Source: a bacterium
Lineage (GTDB): Bacteria; DRYD01; JALUEN01
DNA: 6,344 nt
Assembly (NCBI GenBank): GCA_027052755.1
Contig: JALUEN010000244.1
Span: forward strand, 1,330-7,673
Direction of reading: 5' to 3'
Of this stretch, positions 6,312-6,344 are shown one piece after another. A program made the translations under genes and the position numbers. Numbering within the stretch: the stretch's first letter is position 1; every line of letters starts with the position of its first letter. The notes under the pieces were generated by a model. The model was given only the letters and a program-made list of their open reading frames with translations. It made no database searches and had not been told where the DNA came from.

Positions 6312-6344
6312 AGCCCTCCCCCCAGATAAGGAATCCAAAAAGTC
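6308..6344 (-). CDS. Possible last codons of a gene upstream of fliQ (fliP expected)
   Basis: On the minus strand one frame reads TFWIPYLGGGL and stops at TGA, overlapping the fliQ ATG as ATGA, an arrangement typical of coupled genes. fliP usually precedes fliQ, but these residues do not match the usual FliP tail (GW-LL-GSL-like), and a second frame ending in WGEGYERF is also open to a stop inside fliQ. The fragment is too short to decide. Confidence 0.25.
   Translation of the reverse strand, partial: TFWIPYLGGGL

Noticed and set aside
1..6344. CTAG tetranucleotide frequency
   Set aside because: By eye I count about 35 copies, so it is not depleted as in many bacteria, but this is only slightly above chance for balanced composition and does not mark any local element.
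1..6344. Mobile element, CRISPR array, tRNA or novel defence system
   Set aside because: I saw no transposase, terminal repeats, direct-repeat array, clover-leaf sequence or defence-type domains; the genes are housekeeping and envelope functions.

Overview
This is a bacterial chromosomal window in which every supportable gene lies on the minus strand, so transcription runs from high to low coordinates. In that order it holds: fliQ (flagellar export gate), a DciA-like (DUF721) protein with a zinc-ribbon motif, ispG (isoprenoid synthesis), a LeuT-type sodium symporter, a secreted protein with an OstA/LptA-like N-terminal half and an unrecognised C-terminal half, and the first 129 codons of rlmN, which runs off the low-coordinate edge. 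No mobile element, CRISPR array, tRNA or rRNA was found. There is no gene-free stretch longer than about 300 bases.

Organism: a flagellated bacterium using the MEP (non-mevalonate) isoprenoid route. The OstA-like repeats suggest an outer membrane. The sense strand is strikingly purine-rich (the + strand is full of cct/ctc runs), arginine is mostly AGG/AGA and isoleucine is often ATA. The symporter closely resembles the Aquifex aeolicus LeuT sequence as I recall it. Together these hint at a thermophilic, perhaps deep-branching, diderm lineage. I cannot name the phylum.

Layout: fliQ, the DciA-like gene and ispG are packed tightly (25-bp gap, then a 38-bp overlap) and look co-transcribed. About 120 bp then separate ispG from the symporter gene. 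This gap holds a perfect TATAAT -10 box without a recognisable -35, and a long interrupted inverted repeat whose arm lies where the -35 should be. The symporter, OstA-like and rlmN genes follow with gaps of 21 and 27 bp and strong Shine-Dalgarno sites, probably as a second operon.

Functionally the set is mixed: motility export, replication initiation, isoprenoids, amino-acid uptake, envelope and rRNA methylation. This looks like core chromosome rather than a mobile island. The most open question is the OstA-like gene: six exactly or nearly 29-residue beta-repeats joined to about 340 residues of no family I recognise.
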